Assembly (NCBI GenBank): GCA_023150565.1
Contig: JAKLKR010000023.1
Coordinates: 1-37,130 of the forward strand
Source: Planctomycetota bacterium
Lineage (GTDB): Bacteria; Planctomycetota; UBA11346
DNA length: 37,130 nt
Reading direction: 5' to 3'
Shown: positions 15,282-24,899 of the stretch, one piece after another
Position numbering within the stretch: the first letter of the stretch is position 1
Layout of the letters: the number at the start of each line of letters is the position of its first letter
Notes under the pieces: generated by a model
The model's database searches: none
Told to the model about the DNA's origin: nothing
Seen by the model: the letters and a program-made list of their open reading frames with translations, nothing else
Translations under genes and position numbers: made by a program

Positions 15282-17444
15282 TCAGAACTCGAAGCCGCCC
15301 TGGAGGGCGTAGGAGCGCCCGATCTTGCTCGGCCCTTCGAGGGCATAGCCCTTGCGCAGCACCCATTCCGGCTGCTCGGCGACCTCGTAATGGCCGGTGC
15401 CGAACAGGTCGAGGGCCGCCAGGCGCAGGAAGCTGGCGCGGCCGGGCACGAAGTTCCAGCCCACGGTGAGATCGCAGGTGGCGTAGGCGGGGATCTCGCT
15501 CAGCGCCACATAGCTGCCATCGAGCAGCACCGAGTCGGCGATCGAGAGCGCGGTGCGCCCCGACACCACCCGCCCCACCAGCGAGCCGAACAGGTGGCTG
15601 TGCTGGAGGTCGAGGCCGAGGTTGCCCTTCCATTCCGGCGGCCCGCCGACCTCGCGCCCGAGGTCGTTGTAGAAGCGGAACATCGGCGGATAGCCCGGCA
15701 CGGTGAAGCCGTCGCTGGTGAAGGTCAGGGTGTCCTTGAATTGGAAGCGCTGCCAGGTGCCGTTGCCCCACAGCCACAGCGGCCACGAGCCCAGGCGTCC
15801 GCGCGCCTGGCCTTCGATGCCGCCGCTGAGCACCGGGTTGTCGAGGTTCTGGTAGGCCAGGAACGGCCCCGGCTGGCGGGTGATGTCCGGGCCGGTGGCG
15901 TACCAGCGCGCATAGTTGGCGCCCGCCGCCGATCCCGACAGCGGCAGGGGCATGATCAGGTCGTTGGCGCGGCTGCCGAAGGCCTCGAGCCCGTAGTCGA
16001 GGTCGAGCGCACGGTGCTTGCGCCGCCACGACAGCTGCAGGGTGCTGATGCGCTCGACATCGAGGCTGGGCGAGGAGGTGAAGTAGTACTCCTCGAGGAA
16101 GGACTCGATCGGCGAGGGCTGGCGGTAGCCCGACGACCATGACAGCAGCACGAACTGCTCGCGGTCGGGCGACCAGTTCACCGCCAACCGGGGCGACCAG
16201 TGCAGGCCGACCTCGCTGTGATGGTCGGCGCGCAGGCCGGCGGTCAGGGCCAGGCGCGGCGACAGGCGCAGCTGGTCCTCGACGAAGCCGGCGGCATTCA
16301 CCGTCGACACCGTCTTCCAGGTCGATGGCAGCTGGTACCAGCCGTCCCACAGGTTCGAGGTCGAGCGCCAGTGGCTCCATTCGCCGCCCAGCGACAGGGT
16401 GTTGCCGCCGGTGTCGATATTGACCTGTCCGCGCACGGTGTCCTCGTAGTCGAGGAAGCCGGACTGGACGTAGGCGAAGTCGCGCGCCGGGACGTAGAAG
16501 GCCTTCTGGTTCTGATAGGCCTTGTCGGCGCGGTGGTGGCGCCAGCTGAGGTCGAGCACCGGACCGCGCACCGCCACCACCAGGTCGTCGGTGCGGGTGT
16601 TGGTGGCGTTGGAACCGACGTCGAAGTCGTCGACCAGCTCCCAGGTGCTCTGGTCGACCATGCGCCAGGTGACCTCGGCGCGGTGGTCGTAGGGCAGGCG
16701 GACCCCGAGGGTGGCACGCGCCCGCGCCGTCACCAGGTCGCGTTCGCCGGTGCGGCCCATGCGGGCGGCATCGATGCTGCCGAAGCCGCTGTCGGAGGTG
16801 TCGGGCAGGTCGTCGAGCCGGCTGCCGCCGGCGCTGACCTTGTAGTAGAAGCGCTGGCCGAGCGGACCGAGCACGGTGGCATCGGCATCGCCCAGGCCGG
16901 GCACCCCCAGCCAGCCGACCCCGTAGGCGCGGTGCACCTGGTCGGCTTCGCGCTCGATGATCGCCACCGCGCCGCCGAAGGCGTTGGCGCCATAGGTCAC
17001 CGAGGCCGGCCCCTTCACCACCTCGATGCGGCGCACATCGCTCTGGCTGACCGACCCCACCCAGTTGATGGCGCCGAACTCCTCCTGGCGGTATTCGTGG
17101 CCGTCGAGCACCACCAGCATGCGGTTGTTGAGCAGCCCGTTCCAGCCATTGAGACCGACGTCGTACTGGCCATGACGGGCCTGGTAGACGTCGACCCCGG
17201 GCACATAGCGCAGGCGGTCGGGGATGGTCCAGGCGGGGGTGGCGACGAGGTCGGCGGCGCTGATCACCGCCACCGCCTGGGGCGCGGTCTCGATGCGCTG
17301 GCGGCGGCGCGAGACGGCCTCGACGAAGCCGCTGTCGTCGACCAGCGCGGCCTCGTCGACCGGGGCGCCGGCACCCGGTTCGGCAGCAGCGAGCGCGCAG
17401 GGGAACCCCGCCAGGAGCGCCAGCAGGACGACGGGGCGGGACAT
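15282..17444 (-). CDS. TonB-dependent outer-membrane receptor
   Basis: 720 aa from the ATG at 17444, which begins a clear signal peptide (MSRPVVLLALLAG, cleavage near residue 20-21). The plug domain spans about 45-165, with APQAVAVISAADL, VPGVDVYQARHGQYD, RMLVVLDGHEY and VVKGPASVTYGANAFGGAVA, all typical. The rest is a beta-barrel ending in a C-terminal phenylalanine (GGFEF) as needed for outer-membrane insertion. Substrate (siderophore, cobalamin, metal or glycan) cannot be told from the sequence; no TonB/ExbBD or ABC genes are adjacent. It is followed by the Sel1-sigma fusion gene. Confidence 0.92.
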   Translation of the reverse strand: MSRPVVLLALLAGFPCALAAAEPGAGAPVDEAALVDDSGFVEAVSRRRQRIETAPQAVAVISAADLVATPAWTIPDRLRYVPGVDVYQARHGQYDVGLNGWNGLLNNRMLVVLDGHEYRQEEFGAINWVGSVSQSDVRRIEVVKGPASVTYGANAFGGAVAIIEREADQVHRAYGVGWLGVPGLGDADATVLGPLGQRFYYKVSAGGSRLDDLPDTSDSGFGSIDAARMGRTGERDLVTARARATLGVRLPYDHRAEVTWRMVDQSTWELVDDFDVGSNATNTRTDDLVVAVRGPVLDLSWRHHRADKAYQNQKAFYVPARDFAYVQSGFLDYEDTVRGQVNIDTGGNTLSLGGEWSHWRSTSNLWDGWYQLPSTWKTVSTVNAAGFVEDQLRLSPRLALTAGLRADHHSEVGLHWSPRLAVNWSPDREQFVLLSWSSGYRQPSPIESFLEEYYFTSSPSLDVERISTLQLSWRRKHRALDLDYGLEAFGSRANDLIMPLPLSGSAAGANYARWYATGPDITRQPGPFLAYQNLDNPVLSGGIEGQARGRLGSWPLWLWGNGTWQRFQFKDTLTFTSDGFTVPGYPPMFRFYNDLGREVGGPPEWKGNLGLDLQHSHLFGSLVGRVVSGRTALSIADSVLLDGSYVALSEIPAYATCDLTVGWNFVPGRASFLRLAALDLFGTGHYEVAEQPEWVLRKGYALEGPSKIGRSYALQGGFEF

Positions 17445-17510
17445 CGGACGGGCCTTGTAGGAGCGGGCCCGCACCCTGGCAAGGACACGCCTCCCGGCCG
17501 GGGGCCAGGC

Positions 17511-18113
17511 CTACCACTCGCCTTCGTCGTCGAGCACCTCGGCCAGCCAGCGCTGCACGTCGCCGAGGGCGCCCAGGCCGCGGGTGCGCCAGGGCGCCAC
17601 CACCCGCCAGAAGGCCCCCGCCTCGAGCCGGCCGGGGTCGGCCACCCGCAGCAGGCGGTCGCAGGAATCGGCGCATTCCCACGCCAGCAGCGCCAGCGCG
17701 GCGAGATCGGTGGTGATGTCCGCGGTCACCGCCTCGGCGTCGGGGTCGAGGACGTGGCCGAGGCGGCGGTAGGCGGTGGGCAGGTGCAGGCGGTCGGCCC
17801 AGCGCTCGATGCGCGGCCGCCAGTCCGGGCCGGGCTCGGGCGCGGGCGGCTCGCCGCCGTCGCGCGGCCCCGGCGCCATCGCCAGGTGCAGCAGGCGGTG
17901 GTCGGCGCGGTGCAGGTGCAGGCGCAGCTGCGCCAGCTGCTCCTGCCAGCGGCGCAGGGCGTCGGCGAAGGCGGGGTTCCCGGGGCCGTCGTCGGGGCAG
18001 GTCTCGGCGAGGTCCGCAAGCCAGCGGCGCTGGCACAGCAGCAGGGCGACCAGATGGCGGCGGAGGTCGTCGGCGAGCTCGCTGCGCCCGGGGCCGCCCT
18101 CAGGCGTAGGCAT
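17511..18113 (-). CDS. Hypothetical protein, Leu/Ala/Arg-rich, helical
   Basis: 200 aa from the ATG at 18113. I do not recognise a family. The sequence is predicted mostly alpha-helical, soluble, with an N-terminal half rich in Leu-Arg heptad-like stretches (LRRHLVALLLCQRRWLADL; EQLAQLRLHLHRADHRLLHL), a Pro-rich break near 80-95, and a second helical half with conserved-looking WECADSCDRLLRVADPGRL and an acidic C-terminus. The start overlaps the end of the preceding small gene by 14 bases, and the TonB-receptor gene follows 66 bases later. The reading frame is supported by position and codon bias only. Confidence 0.55.
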   Translation of the reverse strand: MPTPEGGPGRSELADDLRRHLVALLLCQRRWLADLAETCPDDGPGNPAFADALRRWQEQLAQLRLHLHRADHRLLHLAMAPGPRDGGEPPAPEPGPDWRPRIERWADRLHLPTAYRRLGHVLDPDAEAVTADITTDLAALALLAWECADSCDRLLRVADPGRLEAGAFWRVVAPWRTRGLGALGDVQRWLAEVLDDEGEW

Positions 18114-18336
18114 CGAAGCGCACGCCCGGGGCATACAGCGCCACCGGGGCCGAGGAGTCGCTGCGCGCGGCGTCCTCGCTGGCCAGGGCGCGGGCGGCGG
18201 AGCTGAAATAGGCCACGTCGGCCCCCGGCGGCTGGCCGATGATGTCCACCTGGCGGTCGAGCCGGCGGGTGGCGGGCGGCGCCTGGGGCCGATGGACGGT
18301 GGCACTGACCGGGGAGCTGCTCACGCGGGTTATCAT
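18100..18336 (-). CDS. Small hypothetical protein
   Basis: 78 aa from the ATG at 18336 (an in-frame ATG further upstream is also possible). No recognised family and no membrane segment. A central segment GADVAYFSSAARALASED has the feel of FlgM/anti-sigma-28 C-terminal helices, but the match is too slight to assign and no flagellar genes are nearby. It overlaps the 200-aa hypothetical gene by 14 bases, the usual sign of translational coupling, and is divergent from the HDOD gene with a 119-base shared upstream region. Confidence 0.45.
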   Translation of the reverse strand: MITRVSSSPVSATVHRPQAPPATRRLDRQVDIIGQPPGADVAYFSSAARALASEDAARSDSSAPVALYAPGVRFDAYA

Positions 18337-18455
18337 AGCTGCACGCTGCGGCAAGGCCATCGGCACAAGCCTGGACGCCTGGGCAGCCACCGCCGGCGAT
18401 CCTGCCCGTTCCCCCCCTTCCGCCCGCCTCACCACCCCCTAGAACGCACGGCGTC

Positions 18456-19427
18456 ATGGCGGACGACCTCTTCTCCCGCTTCAAGGGTGGCGCCCGCCCG
18501 CCGCAGCGCCCGGTCACGCCGGGCATCGATGACGACGATTCCGGCCTCGCCCATCGCGGCCCGGCCATGGCCCACCACGTGCCCGAGGCCGACGTGATGC
18601 TGGCCATCGAGCGCATCCCGGCCATGCCGGTGGTGGTGCAGGAGCTGCTCTCCCGGGTCGGCAACGCCAGCAGCAATGCCTCCGACCTCGAAGATCTGAT
18701 CAAGCAGGACATGGCCATCGCCGCCCGCCTGCTCAAGCTGGTCAACAGCCCCTTCTACGGCCTCGGCCGCCCGGTTTCCTCGATCGGCGAGGCGGTGCAG
18801 ATCGTCGGCTTCTCATCGCTCAAGTGCCTGGTGGTGGCGGCCTCGACCGCCAACCTGCTGGCGGTCGACCTCGCCGCCTACGGCTTCTCGGAAAAAGGCC
18901 TGTGGCGCAATTCGGTGGCCACTGCCGCCCTCGCCCGCGCGGTGGGCATGCGCAACGGCAGCCGCCCGGAGGAGGCCGAGGAATACTTCGCCGCCGGCCT
19001 GCTGCGCGACATCGGCATGCTGGTGCTGGGCCCGTTCATGACCCAGCGCAAGGTGTCGCTGCGCGCGGTCGCCGACGGCGAGAGCGACATCCTGCGGCGC
19101 GAGCGCCAGGCGATCGGCCACGACCACTGCTGGGTCGGCGACCGGGTGGCGGAAAAGTGGTCGCTGCCGCCGGTGATCCGCCTGTGCATCGCCCACCACC
19201 ACCGCATCCCGCCCACCGCCACCCCGGCCCAGCTGCGCCTGCTCGCCTCGGTGCGCCTGGCCGAGCGGCTGGGCTATTCGCTCGGCATCGGCGTGGTCAA
19301 GGACCACCCCTTCGAATCGCGGCCCGACCCCCTGCTGATCCAGGCCTCGGGGCTCGACCACCAGCGCTTCCAAGAATTGGTGAAGCAGGTGCCCGAGGTG
19401 GTCAAAAGCGTCGACATGAACCACTGA
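18456..19427 (+). CDS. HDOD-domain signalling protein
   Basis: 323 aa. After a charged, Pro-rich N-terminus (1-45) an HDOD domain covers about 45-250: IERIPAMPVVVQELLSRVGN, LIKQDMAIAARLLKLVNSPF, and VSSIGEAVQIVGFSSLKCLVV, then an HD-like half with AAGLLRDIGMLVL and IAHHHRIP. HDOD proteins act as signalling adaptors without clear enzymatic activity. The following SpoIIE-type phosphatase gene starts 13 bases downstream, a pairing that suggests a partner-switching or stress-signalling module. Confidence 0.9.
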   Translation: MADDLFSRFKGGARPPQRPVTPGIDDDDSGLAHRGPAMAHHVPEADVMLAIERIPAMPVVVQELLSRVGNASSNASDLEDLIKQDMAIAARLLKLVNSPFYGLGRPVSSIGEAVQIVGFSSLKCLVVAASTANLLAVDLAAYGFSEKGLWRNSVATAALARAVGMRNGSRPEEAEEYFAAGLLRDIGMLVLGPFMTQRKVSLRAVADGESDILRRERQAIGHDHCWVGDRVAEKWSLPPVIRLCIAHHHRIPPTATPAQLRLLASVRLAERLGYSLGIGVVKDHPFESRPDPLLIQASGLDHQRFQELVKQVPEVVKSVDMNH

Positions 19428-19439
19428 GCGCCGCGCGCC

Positions 19440-21062
19440 ATGCCCCGCGACAGCGCCTCCAACATCATCGCCCAGGTCGCCGACGCCCTGCTGGCGGCGG
19501 AATCCAGCCGCGGCCTGGTGCAGTGCCTCGACGAACTGCTCGAACTGCTGCACGCGCGCCCGGCGCTGCTGTACATGGCGGATGGGCGCAACGGGGTGTT
19601 CTACCCCGCCGCCGGCCTCGGTCGCGAGAGCGAGGACGCGCCCGAGCTGCCCTTCCCCGCCGCCGGCGAGGAGCACCCCCCCGGCCACCTGCCGCTGCAC
19701 AGCCAGGGCGAGGTGGTGGGCCTGCTGGCGGTGCCGCCCGAATCCGCCTCGGCCACCCTCCAGCGTCTGGCCGCCATGCTCGGCCCGGTGCTGATGCACC
19801 TGCACCGCCAGGAGAGCGCCCAGCGCGACCTGCGCCACAGCCGCCAGATCATCGCCAACCTGCTCGCCGCCGGCGACCTGCTGCTGCACCTCGATCTCGA
19901 CGTGCTGCTGACCAAGATCCTCGAGACCATGCTCTCGGCGGTGCAGGCCCAGGTCGGCGCGGTGCTGACCCTGGACGAGAGCGGCCTGCCGGTGCCGCGC
20001 GTGACCTGGGGCCTGCGCGAGGACCACCTGGCGCGCATCCGCACCCGCGAAGGCCGCCCGATCGCCGAGCAGGTGCTGGCCGACGGCGCCCCGGTGTGCC
20101 TGAACGCCGAGGACCTCGCCGCCGGCGCCCTCGACCTCTCCGGGCTCGACGCCCACCTCACCGGCCTGCTCGCCCTGCCCCTGACCTCGCGCAACGCGGT
20201 GCGCGGGGTGGTGCTGCTGGCCAACCCCGAGGGCGCCTTCGGCGACAACCAGCGGCGCCTGGCCGAGATGGTCTGCACCCTGGCGGCGATCGCGCTCGAC
20301 AACGCGCTGCTGGTCAAGGCCATGGTCGAGGGCGAGCGCCTGCGCCAGGAGCTCGACCTGGCCAAGAAGGTGCAGGAGGGCATGTACCCGGTCGGCGGCC
20401 TGCGCCTCGACCGCCTGGCGATCGAGGGCGGCTCGCGCCCGTGCTCCGAGACCGGGGGCGACTACTACACCTACACCACGCGCCAGGGCCGCGCCCTGGC
20501 GATGATCGGCGACGTCAGCGGCCACGGCCTCGGGGCCGCGCTCTACACCACCATGGCGCATGTGATCGTGCAGCAGCAGTTGCGCGCCGGCGCCGCCCTC
20601 GACCCCGCCTTCCGCCAGCTCAACGAGACCCTCTACCACGCCCAGAGCGGGCGCTTCATGACCGCCGCCCTGGTCGAGGTCGATCCCGCCGACGGCGCCA
20701 TGCGCTACGTCAGCGCCGGCCACAATCCCCTGCTGTGGATCCACCAGGGCGAGGCGCGCTGGCTCGAGAGCTCGGGCCTGCCCCTGGGCATCCTCGCCGA
20801 CAGCGAGTGGCCGGAGAGCGCCCTGCAGCACCTCACCCCGGGCGACACCCTGGTGCTGTACACCGACGGCTTCGTCGAGGCCAGCGACCCGGCCGGCGAG
20901 GTGTGGGGCGACGAGCGCTTCGCTGCCGTGCTGCTCGAAGGCGTCGCCCGCGGCCTGGGCGCCGCCGAACTGATGGCGCTGGTGCACCTGGCGGTCGACA
21001 CCTGGTCGGGCGGCCAGGCGCACGCGGACGACCTGACCCTGGTGGTGATGCGCTACGGTTGA
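19440..21062 (+). CDS. GAF-domain SpoIIE/RsbU-type serine phosphatase
   Basis: 540 aa, soluble. The first 125 residues form a degenerate GAF-like region, a GAF domain covers about 150-295 (ending LAAIALDNALLVKAMVEGER), a coiled linker follows (ERLRQELDLAKKVQEGMYP), and the PP2C-type catalytic domain is 320-540. Metal-binding acidic residues are visible at D341 (GGDYYTY), D358 (GDVSGHG), D476 (YTDGFVE) and D530/D531 (ADDLTLVV). The family dephosphorylates anti-anti-sigma (STAS) proteins; no STAS or kinase gene is in the window, so the substrate is elsewhere. Confidence 0.92.
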   Translation: MPRDSASNIIAQVADALLAAESSRGLVQCLDELLELLHARPALLYMADGRNGVFYPAAGLGRESEDAPELPFPAAGEEHPPGHLPLHSQGEVVGLLAVPPESASATLQRLAAMLGPVLMHLHRQESAQRDLRHSRQIIANLLAAGDLLLHLDLDVLLTKILETMLSAVQAQVGAVLTLDESGLPVPRVTWGLREDHLARIRTREGRPIAEQVLADGAPVCLNAEDLAAGALDLSGLDAHLTGLLALPLTSRNAVRGVVLLANPEGAFGDNQRRLAEMVCTLAAIALDNALLVKAMVEGERLRQELDLAKKVQEGMYPVGGLRLDRLAIEGGSRPCSETGGDYYTYTTRQGRALAMIGDVSGHGLGAALYTTMAHVIVQQQLRAGAALDPAFRQLNETLYHAQSGRFMTAALVEVDPADGAMRYVSAGHNPLLWIHQGEARWLESSGLPLGILADSEWPESALQHLTPGDTLVLYTDGFVEASDPAGEVWGDERFAAVLLEGVARGLGAAELMALVHLAVDTWSGGQAHADDLTLVVMRYG

Positions 21063-21068
21063 GGCACG

Positions 21069-21087
21069 CGCAGGCGTGGCGCCTGCG
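21069..21087 (+). repeat. Intergenic GC hairpin
   Basis: An 8-bp perfect inverted repeat CGCAGGCG / CGCCTGCG with a three-base loop lies between the phosphatase stop (21062) and the protease start (21112). There is no T-tract, so it is not a classic terminator; it might stabilise an mRNA end or attenuate transcription into the protease gene. Confidence 0.4.
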
Positions 21088-21111
21088 TGGCGGGCTGTAG
21101 CATCCCGGCCC

Positions 21112-23912
21112 ATGCCCGTCCGCCGCCTGTCCGCCACCCTCCTGCTCCTGGCCGCCACCGGCCTGCGCGCCGAGGACGCCCCGCTGCCCTTCCCGGACAT
21201 GTGCCCGACCGTGGGCGCGTTCGTGCAGAAGCACTACTACGACCGCGCGCGGTTCCGCCCCCGCCTGATGGTGACGCGCGGCCTGCGCGCCCTGCAGAAC
21301 GCCGAGATCGGCATCCAGGCGGTGTGGAACGGCGCCACCGTGGTGGTCACCGCCCCCGGCCTGGCCGAGCCGCAGCAGGTGCCGGCCACCGAGCCCACCG
21401 ACGTGGCCCAGGCCATGGCCATCCTCGAGAACGTGCGTCTGGCGGTCGAGGGCAGCGAGCTGCCGGTCGAGCGCAAGCGCGAGCTGGCCTACCACATGCT
21501 CAACGGGGCCCTGCTCAGCCTCGACCCGCACACCAACATCGAGCCGCCGGAGCCGGCCAAAGAGATGGTCGAGGGCCTCGCCGGCGAGTTCTACGGCATC
21601 GGCGCCTACCTCACCCAGGACGAGGGCGTGATCGCCATCGAGCGGGTGATGCCGGGCATGCCCGCCGAGCGCGCCGGGGTCGAGGACGGCGACATCGTGC
21701 TCGCGGTCGACGGCGAGAAGACCGCCGGCCTGTCGCTCGACCAGGCGGTGCGGCGCATCAAGGGGCCCAAGGGCACCACCGTCCAGCTCACCCTCGAGCG
21801 CAAGGGCCAGGGCGCGCCGCTCGGCATCCCGGTGGTGCGCGACCTGGTGCAGATCGTGCGCACCCGCTACTGGCGGCGCGGCGACATCGGCTATCTGCGC
21901 ATGGACGAGTTCAACGCCAAGCTCGCCAGCGACGTGCAGGCGGCGCTGGGCGAACTGCAGCGCCAGGGCCCGCTCAAGGCCCTGGTGCTCGATCTGCGCT
22001 TCAACCCCGGCGGCATCCTCGACCAGGCGCAGGAGGTCAGCGACCTGTTCCTGCCCGGCGGGCTCGAGATCGTGCGCACAGTCGCCGCCGAGGGCAAGCC
22101 GACGGTGCTCAAGAGCTCCTCGCGCCAGGCCATCGACGTGCCGATCGCGGTGCTGGTGTCGGGCGGCAGCGCCTCCGCCTCCGAGATCCTCAGCGGCTGC
22201 CTGCAGCGCAACGAGCGCGCCCTGGTGGTGGGCGTGCCGACCTTCGGCAAGGGCTCGGTGCAGACCCTGCGCCCGCTGCGCGACCGCAGCCGCCTGCGCC
22301 TGACCATCCAGGAATACCGCCTGCCCGGCGACGTCTCGATCCAGGGCACCGGGGTCACCCCCGACCTGCGCCTGGTGCGGCGCAGCACCGGCCGCAACGG
22401 CCGCATCGACCTGGTGCCCTTCACCCTGATGAAGGAGAAGGACGACGAGTTCGCCATCCCCAACACCCACGCCTGGCGGCACGATCCCGCCTACGTGATG
22501 GGCTGGCTGGCGCCGCGCCTGGGCAAGGAGGAGGGCAAGCGCTCGTCGATCGCCTCGCCGGACTTCCGCCCCGATCCCGAGGCCATGCTGGTGGTCGACC
22601 TGCTCGCCGAGGCGGTCGCCGCCGAGGGCTGGGACGAGGGCGCGCGCGCCGCCGCCGCCGCCAACCGCCAGCGCCCCTTCCTGGTCGAGCGCCTCAAGGA
22701 CCCGGTGGCACGCCGCGCCGAGCGCGAATCCCAGGCCCTGGGCGAGGCCCTCGCCCACCGGGGCGAGGCCGCCGGCGGGCCTGTCGCCTGGGGCCCCGCC
22801 GCCCCGCCCGCGCCGGGCGCCATCGCCATCGCCTACCAGGGCCCGGCCCGGCTAACCGCCGGGGCGGCGGCCGACCTGCCCTTCCAGGTCAGCAACCGCG
22901 GCCCCACCCCGGTGGCGCGCCTGTACGGGGTGGTGAAGACCGACGTGCGCAGCCCGCTGTGGGAAGACGAGGTGGTGATCGGCGAGGTCCCGGCCGGCGG
23001 CGCGGTGGTGCGTCCGCTGCGCTTCCGCGTGCCCCCGCGCCTGTTCCCGGGAGAGGAGCGCTTCACCGTCGAGGTCTTCGCCGACGGCATCCGCGAGCCG
23101 CTGGCGAGCGTGCCGGTGGCGCTGCAGATCGACGCCAAGGAGCGCCCGCGCTTCGGCTTCAGCTGGAAGATCGAGGACAACGCGGTGCTGCGCCCGGGCG
23201 ACGCCGCGGTGGTGGCGATCGAGGTCTTCAACGAGGGCGCCGGCGCCTCCGGGCCGGTGGTGGCGCGGGTGTTCAAGGCCAACGACCCCTTCCTGCAGCT
23301 CGGCGAGACCCGCTTCAAGTTCAAGGAGGGCATCCCCGCCGGCGGCCGCGTGGCGCTGCGCGTGCCGGTGACCATCCGCGAGAAGACCCCGGGCGGGCGG
23401 CCGTTCGCCGCCAAGTCGGTGAAGCTGCAGTTCAACGTGCAGGAGGACTTCAGCGCCGCCAGCGAGCCGGGAGACGGCGACGACGCCGCCGATGAGGTCG
23501 ACCACCGCTACCGCGCGGCGCTGTTCAGCACCCTCACCATCCCGGCCGGCGAGCCCGCCCAGGGCCGCACCGTGCACCAGCCGCTCATCCGCCTGGTCAA
23601 GGCCGAGACCCTGCCCGGCAACCAGGCCCACCTCACGGTCGAGCTCGAGGACGACAACCCGCGCTGGCTGACCCTGTTCGTGGGCGAGGACAAGCTCGAC
23701 CTGCGCCCGGTGCTCGCCGAGGACATGAAGGGCGGCAAACTGACCTACGACAAGCGCTTCCCGCTCAAGCCGGGGGTCAACCAGGTGCGCGTCGAGGTCG
23801 CCGACCACGACCAGGTGGCCGCCGCCCTGCCGCTGCGCCTGTGGGGCGAGGGCGAATCCGCCGCCCCCGCCACCGCGGCCGCCACCGGCACCGGCACCGC
23901 CGGGGTGCCCTG

Positions 23913-23913
<1 letters not shown>
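21112..23913 (+). CDS. S41-family PDZ serine protease with long C-terminal extension
   Basis: 933 aa. Signal peptide from the ATG at 21112 (MPVRRLSATLLLLAATGLRA). PDZ domain about 155-245 (GIGAYLTQDEGVIAIERVMP, GDIVLAVDG). Peptidase S41 core about 250-425: LRFNPGG, GGSASASEIL with likely nucleophile S355, and VPTFGKGSVQTL with general base K380, 25 residues apart as in Prc. The last 400 or so residues hold two immunoglobulin-like repeats of the CARDB/NEW3 kind (ADLPFQVSNRGPTPVARLYG; VVAIEVFNEGAGASGPVVAR) and a final beta-rich domain. The layout resembles MXAN_5808-type proteases. Periplasmic or surface location expected; substrate unknown. Its stop overlaps the hemB start by one base. Confidence 0.9.
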
Positions 23914-24896
<983 letters not shown>

Positions 24897-24899
24897 CGG

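Noticed and set aside
17463..17472. 10-base palindrome GCGGGCCCGC upstream of the TonB receptor as a regulator site
   Set aside because: Such GC palindromes are expected by chance at this composition, and no second copy or promoter context was found.
14893..18036. A 1047-codon minus-strand frame spanning the TonB receptor and its neighbours
   Set aside because: Arg/Pro-rich out-of-frame translation of the receptor gene; no domain and no plausible start.
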